Shown piece by piece: positions 11,206 through 22,750 of a DNA stretch of 64,000 bases. The position numbers and the translations under genes are program-made. Numbering within the stretch: the stretch's first letter is position 1; the number at the start of each line of letters is the position of its first letter. Below the pieces are notes generated by a model, which saw only the letters and a list, made by a program, of their open reading frames with translations, made no database searches and had not been told where the DNA came from. This DNA is from Aaosphaeria pasadenensis (lineage: Eukaryota; Ascomycota; Dothideomycetes; Pleosporales): assembly GCA_022813625.1 (NCBI GenBank), contig JAKLMB010000019.1:620001-684000 (forward strand), given 5' to 3'.

Positions 11206-12405
11206 CGTGAAGAGGCTCGTAGCTGCGAAATGGGTCCAGGGTGAGGGGAACAGGGTGAGAATAACGAAGTGCAAGATACGTCAGGTTCAGTGTACCTTTA
11301 AATCCTGAAGAAAGATGAAAGCACGGCCAAAAGGTGTTTGCTGCCTACGGTCTGAAAGGCTGAAAGCGCTTAGCTAGACAGACAACGAAGGCGCAGCAGA
11401 GAGGTGACTGGGGTTTTTACCGAGACCTCAGCTTCTACGTGTTCGTCTGACACCGTGCACAGCATCTGCATGCATCCCAATTGCTGCCTGATCAAGCCAC
11501 TGGGAGTGGTAAAGGTCCACTCGATCCGTACTCAAAGCCACAGCTCGACGGGGATTTGTACCGCTCGTTCAAACTCGATTTCGTTGCAGCGTAGAGCCCT
11601 ATTGAGCTGGTCCCCGATTTTTCCAAAACTACCTCCTCAAGCACTGCCCATCATAGCATATCGCACCCTCGTTTCCTCTCATAGCGGAGACGTCTCCAAG
11701 ATTCCCCAAGCAGGTCTCTGGCCAGCCTTGTGGTGCTCGTGCAGGATGTCGACCGTTCGCTGCACGTCAGATTCGATACGAGCAGGGTAAGCGGAAGAAC
11801 GGCAATTCCGTCGTTCGGTCCAGATCCATGTCTGCTTTAGAAAGATAGCAAAACTAGGAAGGACAAATTCTTATGGCGCTGTGCATCTTAAAGGCTTCCA
11901 ATCAAGATTCAAAGCCTTGAGCCACGTTCCAGCAAGACGTATTAGTTATATAAATTCTACAATAGACCCTACGAATAGCGGGTAGGCCGACCCCTCCACA
12001 ACACTAAGAATTTGCCTAGCCCTGCAGTCTCGCGTAGAATTACAAGGTTGACACTAAGAAGTAAGAAAGAGGCGGGAGCTAAATTAGTGAGAACGTAAGA
12101 GGTCGGCCTGCTATTGGCAGTCTATAGAACTTGAGGGTCGACGACACTTCATCGCTTTGGAAGGGCCAAACACCCAAGGAATGCAGCTTATGTCTTTGGG
12201 GGCGGCTTCTCGATGACGAGCAACCTTTGTCTTTGTTAGCTATATTTCATTCGAGTTCGATCGCTTCTGCACTGTGCAACATCCATCAGGACCCAAAAAT
12301 CCCGTTTTAAACCCCCCCTTTTGCTCCCCTTGATTTTTGATCGAAGTCGAATACACAGCTCTGTCATCAAACATTATTCTCTCATCGTTGAGCACAACAG
12401 CCAAC
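11206..12405. promoter_or_regulatory. Divergent intergenic region, Nudix/HET
   Basis: 1.2 kb between divergent starts. A pyrimidine-rich tract at about 12309-12332 precedes the HET start, as is common in fungal core promoters. The plus ORF at 11404-11790 begins with GTG and has no family features, so I do not call it. Confidence 0.4.
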
Positions 12406-14964
12406 ATGGTCTGCAACGAATGTCGTGATATGCTCCAGTCGCAGAAAGGCCGAACCTGGAAAGGAACCTATGATTTGAGATACAGACTTGATGTAACAGT
12501 GATTACTCTTGAGCAGCGGTCTGCCGGTTGCGTAATCTGCAGATCCCTCTGTGAGGGTTTGAAAGAGCATCTCAAGAACACAGCAAGTAGCGGCTCTGGC
12601 CGTCGAGACTCATCGCTGGCGGCGCCACAAGCAGATACATCAACTGATTGCCAGAGTCTTGCAGCCATCTCTAAACGTTCTTTGGAGATCGCAGCATCCC
12701 TTTACTTTCACCAGGATAATTTTGGTACCAAGGGAAAGGAGGAAACGGCCAAGCATCTTTACCGACTAGATATTGTTTTGCAGGAACCTTCCAAGGACAG
12801 AGAGCAAGTACATAGCTCCGGTTCTATTCAAGTGAAGCGTACCTTCTTTCTTGAGAATCCGAGTAAGAGTCGCCCCGAATGTACCCTTCCCTTTGCTGAT
12901 ATATTGTATCCAGAAACTGAAGTCGCCGGCTTGATATCAAGCGCTTCACCTCGAACCTCGTCAAAAGAGGTTTTTGACACCATTATGGGATGGATGCAGC
13001 AGTGCAAGTGCACCGTCGATGGACCCCCGACGTTCTATCCCGCTCGCCTTATCAGCCTGAAGGCCCTGAAGGGCGAATCTAGATCATTCGATGCAGGTTG
13101 GGAAGTAACGAGCGGTCGACCGGACGTGCAGGTCAAGCTCGTGGACACAAAGGGGTGGTTGTTGAAGAATCGTACGAAGTCGCCATCCGCACCTCGAGAA
13201 AACGACAAATATGTGACTCTGTCACATTGCTGGGGTTCCGGTGCCGTTAAGCCAGAACATCGGTTGACATATCTCACCGAACAAGGCCTCCGTCGAGGAA
13301 TCTCTGTTGACAAGTTGCCAAAAACGTTTCAGGAAGCGATCTTCTTTGCGGCTCTCATCAAAGGTGTTGGCTACATCTGGATTGATTCCTTGTGCATCCG
13401 GCAAAAGCCAGAGGGTGAAGAAGAAGGAGAAGAAGTTGCCGCTGCCCAGCGCGACTGGTTACACCAATCAGCAGATATGGACTTGGTATACAGCGCGACC
13501 TACCTCAACATATCTGCCACCGCCTCGGATAGTAGTGCTGGAGGGCTTTTCAGAAACCGAGATCCTGCAATGCTCAAAGCGGAATCTGTGATGCTCAATA
13601 TTGAAGGCCTTCCAGGTGTTTACATACCCGACACCGAGAAGATGTCGACTAATTCCATTGGCTCTGTGGAAGTAAGAGCCCGAGATACTGGGGAAGATCC
13701 CAACCTCTACAGGCGCGAGTGTACCGTCCTTGATCCCACCTTCTGGACAGACAGAGTGGACAAGGCCCCGGTCAACAAGAGAGGATGGGTTGTTCAGGAG
13801 AGAATTCTGTCTCCAAGGGTATTGCACTTCTGCGAGGACCAGGTAGCGTGGGAATGTCTAGGTTCAAATGGCTGCAAGGGCTTTGACTTTGCTGAAGGAC
13901 AACCGCTTGGTTTGTCAAACTTCCAGCTCACTGAACGCGGCATCGTGGAAGCCCTACGACTCAAAGCCGTCCATTTCGAACACAGCCTGTCGAGGCCACA
14001 GGAGTCTCAATCGCCAAAAGATCAGAGCAATGACAACGCAGTACACTCATCCAGCGCCCAAGAGCGAGCGCTCAAAGAGTGGGCTCGTATCATCGAGACG
14101 TATTCCAAGACGTCCCTGACGAACCCAGAAGACAAATTGATCGCCCTCTCTGGTATGGCAAAGAACATGTTTAAGGAAATATACAGCGGGCAAAGAATCA
14201 CAGGAAGTCAGTATGTTGCCGGCTTATGGGGTATTCGCCTCGAAAGTCAATTGTTGTGGTATGTAGAACCCCTGTTCGACCCGATCAAAAATACTTTCTC
14301 GAATCCAGCTCGCTCGCCGGAAGATTGGAGCACGAGAGGGTCGAAGAAGTACCGTTCTCCTTCCTTTTCGTGGGCTGCTATCGACAATCCCGATCGCGGC
14401 ATTGTGTACGGCGACACCACTCTCCGAAAGTTGTTCATAGAGGTCGAAGAGAATGGAGTGACCTTGAAAACCGACCCGAAGAGCGCATTTGGTCTTCTTC
14501 ATGACGCGTCCATCACGCTGCGCTGCAAGCTTCGCAAAGCCATTATCCAAAAGCAGAAGACTGGAACAGCCCGCTATATCTGGCATTTAGATCATCGCGA
14601 TGAAGCAAACGCGGATCTTGATAAAGAACCACATACCAATGTCTACCTAGACTGTTTAAAACGCGACGAAGAGGCTTGTGTCAATCCATATGGTAGGAGG
14701 AAAAAGAAGATCTACGTAGTCCCTGCTGCCATCAACCACGAGGGTGAGATGGTATGTCTTATCCTGCGACTGGTCGATACTGAACATGCTCTCTACCGAC
14801 GGGTTGGTCTTACGAAGTTGAGTCCTTTCATGGACAAATTGGCAATGCAGGGAGAACAGGGAGCACAGGGCGTGAAACACAAAATTCTCCAAGTCCTTGA
14901 TGGGGACATCAAGGAGCCGCACAAAGGCTACGAAGGAGGCATGCATAGGATACATCTCATTTAA
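12406..14964 (+). CDS. HET-domain (heterokaryon incompatibility) protein
   Basis: Single-exon gene of 852 residues. The HET domain (PF06985) begins near residue 268 with YVTLSHCWGS and continues through IWIDSLCIRQ and MDLVYSATYLNISATASDSS to GLFRNRDP near residue 383. Downstream, KRGWVVQERILSPRVLHF near residue 457 is the usual second conserved block. HET proteins mediate non-self recognition and programmed cell death after hyphal fusion, and many family members have no known role. The acidic run in the domain (EGEEEGEEVAAA) is an insertion between the catalytic-like blocks. The ATG at 12406 has a good context (CCAACATGG) and a conserved Cys-rich N-terminus; the longer frame begins with TTG. 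The remaining C-terminal half has no recognised domain. Confidence 0.92.
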   Translation: MVCNECRDMLQSQKGRTWKGTYDLRYRLDVTVITLEQRSAGCVICRSLCEGLKEHLKNTASSGSGRRDSSLAAPQADTSTDCQSLAAISKRSLEIAASLYFHQDNFGTKGKEETAKHLYRLDIVLQEPSKDREQVHSSGSIQVKRTFFLENPSKSRPECTLPFADILYPETEVAGLISSASPRTSSKEVFDTIMGWMQQCKCTVDGPPTFYPARLISLKALKGESRSFDAGWEVTSGRPDVQVKLVDTKGWLLKNRTKSPSAPRENDKYVTLSHCWGSGAVKPEHRLTYLTEQGLRRGISVDKLPKTFQEAIFFAALIKGVGYIWIDSLCIRQKPEGEEEGEEVAAAQRDWLHQSADMDLVYSATYLNISATASDSSAGGLFRNRDPAMLKAESVMLNIEGLPGVYIPDTEKMSTNSIGSVEVRARDTGEDPNLYRRECTVLDPTFWTDRVDKAPVNKRGWVVQERILSPRVLHFCEDQVAWECLGSNGCKGFDFAEGQPLGLSNFQLTERGIVEALRLKAVHFEHSLSRPQESQSPKDQSNDNAVHSSSAQERALKEWARIIETYSKTSLTNPEDKLIALSGMAKNMFKEIYSGQRITGSQYVAGLWGIRLESQLLWYVEPLFDPIKNTFSNPARSPEDWSTRGSKKYRSPSFSWAAIDNPDRGIVYGDTTLRKLFIEVEENGVTLKTDPKSAFGLLHDASITLRCKLRKAIIQKQKTGTARYIWHLDHRDEANADLDKEPHTNVYLDCLKRDEEACVNPYGRRKKKIYVVPAAINHEGEMVCLILRLVDTEHALYRRVGLTKLSPFMDKLAMQGEQGAQGVKHKILQVLDGDIKEPHKGYEGGMHRIHLI

Positions 14965-16800
14965 GACCGCAATTCCTACGTAGAATGTTGCAAATTAGTC
15001 GATAGTAGGCACAAGCTCTGCAACACAGCATCCTGCTTGCTATTTGCGATTTTTATTGAAGTTCTTTAATAGGTTTCTTATCAGTATAGGAGATAAATGT
15101 AAGGAATTACTAGTTCAAAAGTTCTACCTAATTTTGCACTAACTTTACTACCTAGTCAGCAGATGATACATTTGTAGGTGTTCCCCTAGCATCATGCTGT
15201 AAATCAATCTCCTGATGATTGTTTCCGCCTATTTATGCCGCGCTCGGCGACATTTGGCTGGCGATCTGAGAACTAGTGGAGGATACATCGAACTCTTGAG
15301 AAGTTAGTCCTTGATACTAAGGTGCGTCGACAGCTACACCCATCTCTCGTGAGCCTAGGCCTGGCTGAGTCGCTGCTGTTCTGAAGCTGAAGCCTGGTAA
15401 GTCGACAGCAACAATGCGAAATGTTTTATTGTCGCTTTGCGTTGGAGGCTTAATAGCCTGGGATCACTGGAGGCAAGTAGACGACCAACCATGGGATAGG
15501 AGGAGCGGGATCGCCGCGCTGTCACTGGACCGCTGGTGGACGAAATCTAAAGGAATAAGAGCAGTATATTTGCCATTATCGGGAAAACAGTTGTTGCATA
15601 GTGTTCATTGTTCCAATTTATGTTCTTTTCGACATCCCTCCAGCCGTATTCTGTGGCCCAATAGTTTGCAAGGTCCGTCATGATGCCCTCAGGAGGATCT
15701 TCAATGGTGATGGGCAGTATTCGTGCAATTTTCGAAGGGCTAAACTGATAACGTCCTGGTTGACCGTTGTGTAGAAGCGCCCAGGTAGTTTGCTGTTCAG
15801 GAAATCCAAAACTGAGTCCCGCTTCACCTGATCTATGTCCCACAGCGGCTGCATTGCAACCTGCGACGAGTAGCCATAGTTAGCGAATGAACAAACCCCC
15901 TCTCATGATGAAACAAGTAGAAGACTGGATCTGTCGAGTTGTAATTCTCCCTGTGTTTTTGACTCCAGCTGCTCTGGCAAAAGATCTAACGAGATATACA
16001 TCACTCTCTCTACGACTGCGCCAGTACTCATAACAATACATCCTAGTCCACACGATGCTCGGCCGTGATCAGTAGAGAGTGATTTGTAATTGTTCTTTAT
16101 AATTACACCGTTTAGTTTCGAAATCTAGGAGTTCAACTTGAGCCAATGGCTTCTAATCACTGCTAAGTGGGCGCCAAGGTAATACTGGGCTGGCTATCTG
16201 GGCAGATCGACCTTAACGCACTTAACGACCATGGGGCATAGGTATGGACTTTGGATGTTTCAGTGACCATCGTAACAGGGAAGCTGTAGGGCGAATAAGT
16301 CTTTTGGGATGTTCTTCGGCGCTGGAAACATTGAGCATTGGTGACAAAGCGCTGAGCAAGTAACGGTCTGCATTAAGAAACCCCTAAACCTGAAGCAATG
16401 ATATTTTGTGGGGCTGATGACCCGCTAATGCAACGATGACCTTGCATTCGCGCCTAGGGTCATCGAGCCTCACCATGGCATCCGGACCGAGCCACCTTAA
16501 CGATCATGTCAAGATTCCCGTCGAGATACAGAAGCATTTAATTCGTCGTTGAAAGGCTCGGTACAGGCCATTTCTTGACACTATGGGGGCAAGATGACCA
16601 TCTGGGCTATGAGCTCGGTCAGAAGATACCACTGCAATGTCATCATTGCCGTACTCAGGCCGGCAACCAAACATATACAGTACGAAGCTGATATAGGTCT
16701 GCTCAAAGCCGTAGTATTAAACAAGAGTAATAACCACCAGCAGATAGTGTTGCTACAGTTCTATCTGTTCGAACCTTTGGCCCTCCCTACTGCCATCACC
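14965..16800. other. Intergenic region with an epoxide hydrolase relic
   Basis: 1.84 kb between the HET gene and the SDR. It holds the epoxide hydrolase-like fragment at 15547-15843. The plus ORF at 15414-15683 overlaps that fragment on the opposite strand and has no features. The rest shows nothing recognisable. Confidence 0.4.
15547..15843 (-). pseudogene. Fragment resembling epoxide hydrolase N-terminal domain
   Basis: A minus-strand frame of 98 codons contains PPEGIMTDLANYWATEYGW followed by RDVE and an ATTV-like end. This matches the layout of the epoxide hydrolase N-terminal domain (PF06441), where a YW...W-R-x-x-E segment precedes the alpha/beta hydrolase core. No ATG starts the frame (first codon GTG), and the hydrolase core with its catalytic triad is missing on either side. 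I call it a gene remnant. The match is short, so family identity is moderate. Confidence 0.35.
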
Positions 16801-17721
16801 ATGTCCACCACCAATGTCTTGATCACTGGAGTCAACCGAGGTCTGACTTCTCGTCTCACAGGTCCTCGCAAGCGCTAACTCTACCTTAGGCGTTGGCCTC
16901 GCTCTCCTTCAGACCTACCTAGCCCGGCCGAACCACATTGTCATCGGGAGCGTCCGCGAGGTCGCCGCCGCCAAGTCCAGGGGACTTGAAGATATTCCAG
17001 TTGCCTCTGGTTCCAGACTCATCCTGATCAAGATCGAGTTGGCCTCCTTTACTGACCCCGCCCAAGCCATCAACGAGCTTGAGAAGCAGGGCATTATGAA
17101 GTTGGACATTGTCATCGCCAACGCCGCCGTTTCTGTCAAGGCGGTGCTTCCAGCGGCCGACGGTGATGCCGAAGAATTTGCCAACATCCTTGCCATCAAC
17201 ACCGTGGGGCCAGTCGCTCTGTTTGCAGCGACGAAGCCGCTGCTCGATCGTGCGGAGAAGCCCAAGTGGGTGTCTGTAAGCTCGTCGGTAGCGTCTCTTG
17301 CGAACCACGAGGCGTCATTCGCATACCTAGGAGGACGTCCCATGGGCTTTGGTTACGGCGCGTCTAAGGCGGCGTTGAACCATCTCACCCTTAATATTCA
17401 TTCGGAGAACCCAAGCCTGACTGCAATTGCGCTGGATCCAGGGTAAGCTATTCTTAGAGCGCCATGAAAGTGTGATGACTGACGACTTTGACAGGTTCCT
17501 TGATACCGATATGGGCAATGCTGGAGCCAAGGCTTTTGGTATGGAAAAGCCGCCACACCATGTCGGTGACAATGTCAAGGCGATTGTGAAGCTTGTGAGT
17601 AGCTCCGCACGACATTCACGAGATGCTCAGTGCTAATATGTGACTTCAGGTCGATGCTGCGACAAGAGAGACGCATTCCGGAAAGTTCTTGAATTTCGAG
17701 GGCCAAGAGGTACCGTGGTAG
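16801..17721 (+). CDS. Short-chain dehydrogenase/reductase (classical SDR)
   Basis: NAD(P)H-dependent oxidoreductase of 254 residues in four exons: 16801-16840, 16890-17442, 17495-17594 and 17650-17721. Introns are 49-55 bases. Joining exon 1 to exon 2 forms the cofactor motif ITGVNRGVGLA (TGxxxGxG type). Further features are VIANAAVS (the NAG position), VSVSSSVASL (catalytic Ser) and YGASK (catalytic Tyr and Lys). It resembles the short SDRs related to norsolorinic acid ketoreductase-like enzymes of fungal metabolite clusters, but the substrate cannot be read. Its stop is 43 bases from that of the convergent bZIP-ankyrin gene. It seems intact although the surrounding genes are decayed. Confidence 0.88.
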
Positions 17722-17764
17722 AAGAAAGTCATTCTAGTGACTATAGAATTTCGATAGACCTTTT

Positions 17765-18622
17765 TCAAAATTCATTGCTCATATTCAATCTCCTCAGTTG
17801 CTCTACCTGTTCCGATAACGGATTAGCGCCGTGGGACAGAAAAAGCTTTACCGCTATAGGACATGTGTTATTAACCGCCATGGACAAGGTAGATCTCCCT
17901 TGCTTGTCCACGGCATTGACATCGACACCATACTCGAGCAGCCAAAGGATCGCCTCCATGTGATGTTCCTCATACGCCGCATGAAGTGCAGTTCGCCCTT
18001 CATTGTCGCGCTCGTTGATTGGGAAGCCATACTGAGCAAGGAGCTTCAACGTAGCCACGTCGTTGCCTCTAGCAGCTGTGTGGATCAGGGTCTCGTTCCT
18101 GTTGTTGGAGAAGACTGGATTGGCACGAGGGACAACAGAATGCCGAAAGGACATGGCGGCTAGCCTGACGGCCTCGGGAGTCTCGAGACTATGGGTCGAC
18201 GCCGACGGCATCAAGCTGGCCGGGTGCAGGAGATCCGAAGACGGAGAGACATACGCACACGATCCGACCAGAGTAGAAGTACTGTCCTCCCATGACAGGA
18301 GCCCTCCACCCAATATCGCGAGGTCAGATTCGGGAAACGGTGGCAAAAAGCCAATGGAATTGAAGTCCATTGTTCCATTAGACAGACGAAGTCCTGGGTA
18401 ATCCTGAAGCCCGGCTTGCGTCTTAGTATGGGTTGCTAGGGTTTGCTCAAGAGCCGACTGCTTCTCAAGAGCTTTCTTCTCTGGCGACAGGGTCAGAACA
18501 GTACTCATAGAGAAACCTCATAGTTGTGACCCACGACGGCGTCTTCTCTGCGCCAAGCGATTCTGGGTTCTCCTCCGGCTATCGTTCACGTGCACACTCT
18601 GTCCTGAGGTAGAAGTTGCCAT
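17765..18622 (-). CDS. bZIP transcription factor with C-terminal ankyrin repeats
   Basis: Two exons, 18622-18535 and 18480-17765, give 267 residues. The first exon encodes a bZIP basic region, RRRTQNRLAQRRRR (N-x7-R type). It reaches the second exon only when a 54-base in-frame intron (18481-18534) is removed; unspliced, a TGA interrupts the frame. After splicing the basic region runs into QKKALEKQSALEQTLA, a short heptad-like segment. The C-terminal third has ankyrin repeats, including ETLIHTAARGNDVATLKLL and GRTALHAAYEEHHMEAIL. Fungal bZIP-ankyrin proteins are often regulators linked to metabolite clusters. Here the neighbours are an SDR and several broken enzyme genes. A downstream ATG at 18508 would lose the DNA-binding region. 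Confidence 0.82.
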
Positions 18623-18889
18623 CTTGTGGCCTTCTTTGTGAGATGTACCAGCTAGCCAATGATGATACCGTGTAGGTTGCACGGGAGGGGGAGGACCAAC
18701 GAGACGGGACAGAGGTCTACGAGTGCCTATGTTGACAGTTTATCTGCATGTATAAATTCCTCTGGTATCGGCCTGATGATTTCTAAGCATATCGCCGACA
18801 CTTGGCACCCACTAGGCGCACAGGCAATCTGTATAAACCACCTAGCTATAAGCTTAGCTATTAATAATATTTTATATAATATTATAGGT

Positions 18890-19097
18890 ATTTTTGATAC
18901 GCCTCGAGCGCATATTCTTGATCAAAGAGCTATGGAAGTTTTACGGGACGCTGGCTTGGAGAACAAGCTGGAGGAGGTTGCTAGCACAGTATATAGTAAG
19001 ATCACACTACTTGATAGGAGGAGATGGTGCGCAGAGTGCTGTACTGCAAGTTTCGGGAATACCTGTTATTGGTCCAGATGATGCGATGCGGTATTAG
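18890..19097 (+). pseudogene. Remnant of FAD-dependent aromatic monooxygenase
   Basis: Two short frames carry separate pieces of a phenol hydroxylase-type flavoprotein (FAD_binding_3). The first reads DTPRAHILDQRAMEVLRDAG, the substrate/FAD segment. The second, shifted frame reads YLIGGDGAQSAVLQ, the conserved GDG motif. In intact enzymes over 100 residues lie between these, but here they are almost adjacent, so the gene has a large deletion as well as a frameshift. An AT-rich tract at 18850-18890 may be a former intron. No start or C-terminus remains. Confidence 0.6.
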
Positions 19098-19310
19098 GAC
19101 TTCCCCACACGTTCCGTGCGCTTAGTCCTACCTGGTCTAGTAGAAAGGTGGTCCCGTACCTTGAAATTTCACTCTCCGCTTGCTCTGACATCCAAGACTT
19201 TGGCTTCATTACTTTATGCTCTCTGTCGGAAAGATCTTACTGTGTATGTGGGGATTTATAGATCAGCGGAGAAGTTGTCTCTCCAAGCCGTGTCCAGTCA
19301 AAATGTCCAG

Positions 19311-19318
19311 TATAAATA
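19311..19318 (+). promoter_or_regulatory. TATA-like box upstream of the beta-galactosidase pseudogene
   Basis: TATAAATA lies 91 bases before the ATG at 19409, at typical fungal spacing. The promoter therefore looks intact although the coding frame is not. Confidence 0.35.
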
Positions 19319-19408
19319 TATGCTTAACCATATATTCCAAATTATATCAACAGCAACGAAATCTGTATCTCTTATTCTCGTGTTCAGGGCTCTCAAGCCA
19401 CCAGCACC

Positions 19409-22400
19409 ATGAGGTTGACTACATATTTTGCGTGTTTTTTCTGCCTACTCTTTTCGACTACAGGCTTCCCTCAAGCCTATGATAGGCATCTTGATGTTTA
19501 TCCACGCTGGACGCGAGCGCCCCTCCAAGATATTGTGACGTGGGATGAATCATCGATTCTCGTTAATGGGGAGAGGATACTCATTTTTTCGGGAGAGTTC
19601 CATCCCTTCCGTTTACCTTCACCTGGACTGTGGCTGGATGTCTTCCAGAAGATCAAATCTATGGGTTTCTCAGCTGTGTCGTTCTACCTCATGTGGGGCT
19701 TGCTTGAGGGGGAGCCTGGCGTGTTCAGGGCAGAGGGAGTTCTGGCAATCGAGGAATTTTTCAACGCAGCCCAACAAGCAGGGTAATATCTTGTAGCACG
19801 GCCTGGGCCGTACATCAATGCTGAAGTGTCTGGCGGTGGCTTCCCTGGCTGGCTGCAACGAACAACAGCACAATTACGCTCTACGGATGCTGGCTATGCC
19901 GATGCTGCAAAGCACTACGTGACGGAAGCTGCGAAACTCATCGTGGACGCTCAGATTACGAACGGTGGGCCGGTGATTCTAGTGCAACCGGAAAACGAAT
20001 ATACATTGTGCAAGGCTGGTGGTCCTCTCATCCCGACGTTTGCTACGAATGGTCCCGGGGCGGCCATTGCATGTTTGGAGCCTGAGTACATGGCCCTCAT
20101 CGAGCAAGCATATCGGGATGCCGGTATTGTAGTTCCATTGATCAGTAACGATGGGGTCCCATTCGGCAACTGGCGACCAGACAGCGGTCTTGGTTCCGCC
20201 GATATATATGGCTACGATTTCTACCCAGTTGGGTGGTCTACCGATCCTCCTTGTATGTGATTAATGACCTCACGGAAGATGCGCATCTGATTATTGATTT
20301 TAGGTTCCCAAGACTGGGCAGCCCACGGGCCTATTCCACTCAACGACGCCTACGTCCTCATTGGTAAACTTAATTACACTACAAGTCCTCATGCGATTGT
20401 AGAGTTTCAGGGTGGCGCCCCGGACGCGTGGTAAGTCTATTCTCCATGTCTAATAGCAATGTGTACTTACAAGGAAGGGGTGGCGTTGGACTTGATGAAT
20501 GCGCGGCAATGATCGGGCCAGAATTCCAGCGTGTGTTTTACAAGAAAAACTATGCTCTCCACACTACCTACATGAACCTCTACATGGTAAGTAGAGTGAC
20601 TTATGATTCTTCTGACTTCAGCTTAACAGGTTTAGATATATGGTGGCACGAACTAGGGAAATATGGGTCATCCGCTAGGTTACACGTCGTACGATGGCGG
20701 GGCGGCCATCAAGGAAGACCGCACAATTACACGCGAGAAATTCTCTGAAGTGAAGCTGCAGGCAAACTTTTTGCGTGTCTCGCCAGCATTTCTTACCGCT
20801 AAACCACTCCCTGATTCAACGACGGTCTACACAACAAACTCTACATTAACGACCACTCCAGTACAGGGAGAGAAGACAACGTTCTACATTCTCCGCCATA
20901 CCGACTACTTTAGCACCAACAACACCGAATATCAATTTCGAGTGTCCACAAGCCTGGGCGATATTGTAATCCCCCAGCTAGGTGGCCAATTGGCAATCAA
21001 CGGTCGCGACTCGAAAATCCACGTGACCGACTACGATGTGGGTGACATTAACCTCCTCTACTCGACGGCAGAGATTATCTCCTGGCAAGAAACGCCGAGC
21101 AAGACCACTCTGTTACTCTACGGAGCGGAGGGTGAGACACATGAGTTTGCATTCCCACTTAGCGTTGGTCAACTTGGCAGCACCGAAGGGGTGACTTACC
21201 GTCAGATTGGAGACTCGCATGTTGTCCAATGGACAGTTGGGCGGGACCGCAAGATTCTCAGATTCGGAAGCATTCTTGAAGTCCATCTACTCTGGCGTAA
21301 CGATGCTTATAATTATTGGATCCTGGACCTCCCTGCAGGTGACCACCTTGGCTTGAAGACATCTGCAGCTCGACTCAATCCTCAGAATAACGCATCCTAT
21401 GTTATCGTAAAAGCCGGATATCTTTTGCGCGAGGCTTCCATTGAAGGGTCGACGCTGCGCTTGACTGGTGATATCAACGCTACAACGACATTCGAGATTG
21501 TATCCGCACCGGAAGGACGTTATGATCTCCTTGTTTTCAACAATGCACACTATCAACTGGAAGAATGCGAAACTACGGGACTCCTCACAGCTGATGTGCC
21601 GTTTATATCCCCCGAAATAACGATTCCGAATCTCGAATCTCAAATCTGGTGGTATAAAGACTCCCTTCCGGAAATACAATCTACGTACGACGACGACCAG
21701 TGGACAGCGTGTACTCACACAGTGTCTAATAACCCAAGAAACCTATCCACACCCACTTCGCTTTATGCTAGCGATTATGGTTATCATGGTGGCTCTTTGA
21801 TCTATCGCGGGCAATTCACGGCTAATGGGCAAGAAAATGCGCTTTCGGTCCATACACAAGGAGGCCTTGCTTTCGGCCACTCAATCTGGCTCAATTCAAC
21901 TTTCTTGGGATCATGGCCTGGAAATGCCACTTCTCAAGATTATAACCATTCTCTTGTGATAGGTGGGAAAGTTCAGCAAGGGGAGAAATATATCATCACT
22001 GTTGTGATAGATCACATGGGCCTTGATGCAAATTTCCTAGCAGATGCAGATGCAATGAAGGCTCCTCGAGGCATTCTGGACTATTCTCTAGCAGGTCGCG
22101 ACCAGAAGGATGTCGTTTGGAAGTTGACAGGAAACTTTGGAGGGGAGCAGTACTGCGACAAGAGCAGAGGACCGCTGAACGAAGGTGCGACGTACGCGGA
22201 GCGCTATGGACTTCATCTCCCTGGAGCGCCAATGACGGAATGGACGCAGGGATCCCCAATGAAAGGCATCAGCGAAGCTGGTATTGGACTTTTTGCGACA
22301 ACATTCGACCTGAATCTTCCAGAGGGCTACGATATACCATTGAGCATCCAAATTGACACAGATGGCTTTCCTTCAAATACCACCAACTTCCGCGCACAGA

Positions 22401-22750
22401 CTTTTGTCAACGGGTTCCAGTTTGGCAAGTATGGTACGTATTCTTCCCTCCAAGCCTTTTCCTGCGCCTTACTCAACAATGATGCCTTCCATGTATCAAA
22501 ACCGAGGATTGCATGTACTAACTAGCATATAGTGAGCAACATTGGCCCACAGTTCAAATTCCCGATTCCGGAGGGTATTATGAACCATCACGGCAAGAAA
22601 TATCTTGCCATTACCCTTTGGGCGCTGGATGGAAATGGAGCAAGGTTTACGAAAGCTAGTCTTAGTTACGAGACAGTTGTTCAAAGCGCATACAAGAAAC
22701 CTGAGTTGGTATCCGCTTTCAAGTATCATCCCTGTGAAAATATCTATTAA
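19409..22750 (+). pseudogene. GH35 beta-galactosidase with two in-frame stops
   Basis: Secreted GH35 enzyme, lactase/galactan-degrading in intact relatives of about 1,000 residues. Five exons, 19409-20252, 20304-20430, 20478-20586, 20636-22433 and 22533-22750, total exactly 1,032 codons. A signal peptide is present. The acid/base Glu lies in QPENEY (codon 19997-19999) and the nucleophile in IVEFQGGAP. Two stops interrupt an otherwise complete frame. One is TAA at 19784-19786, just before YLVARPGPYINAE. The other is TAG at 20654-20656, replacing the Trp of the conserved GGTNWGN motif. Everything else, including about 600 C-terminal residues and all splice sites, is preserved. I call it a recent pseudogene; sequencing error or readthrough remain possible. 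Confidence 0.85.

Noticed and set aside
11404..11790. Plus-strand ORF of 128 codons upstream of the HET gene
   Set aside because: It begins with GTG and shows no domain or splice-supported extension.
15414..15683. Plus-strand ORF of 89 codons with ATG
   Set aside because: It overlaps the better-supported epoxide hydrolase-like fragment on the other strand and has no features.
17831..18401. Plus-strand ORFs antisense to the bZIP-ankyrin gene
   Set aside because: They are shadows of a recognised coding frame and carry no motif.
19784..19810. Very short intron (GTAATATCTTGTAG) to explain the TAA in the beta-galactosidase
   Set aside because: Fourteen bases is too short to splice, and removing it would shift the frame away from ARPGPYINAE.
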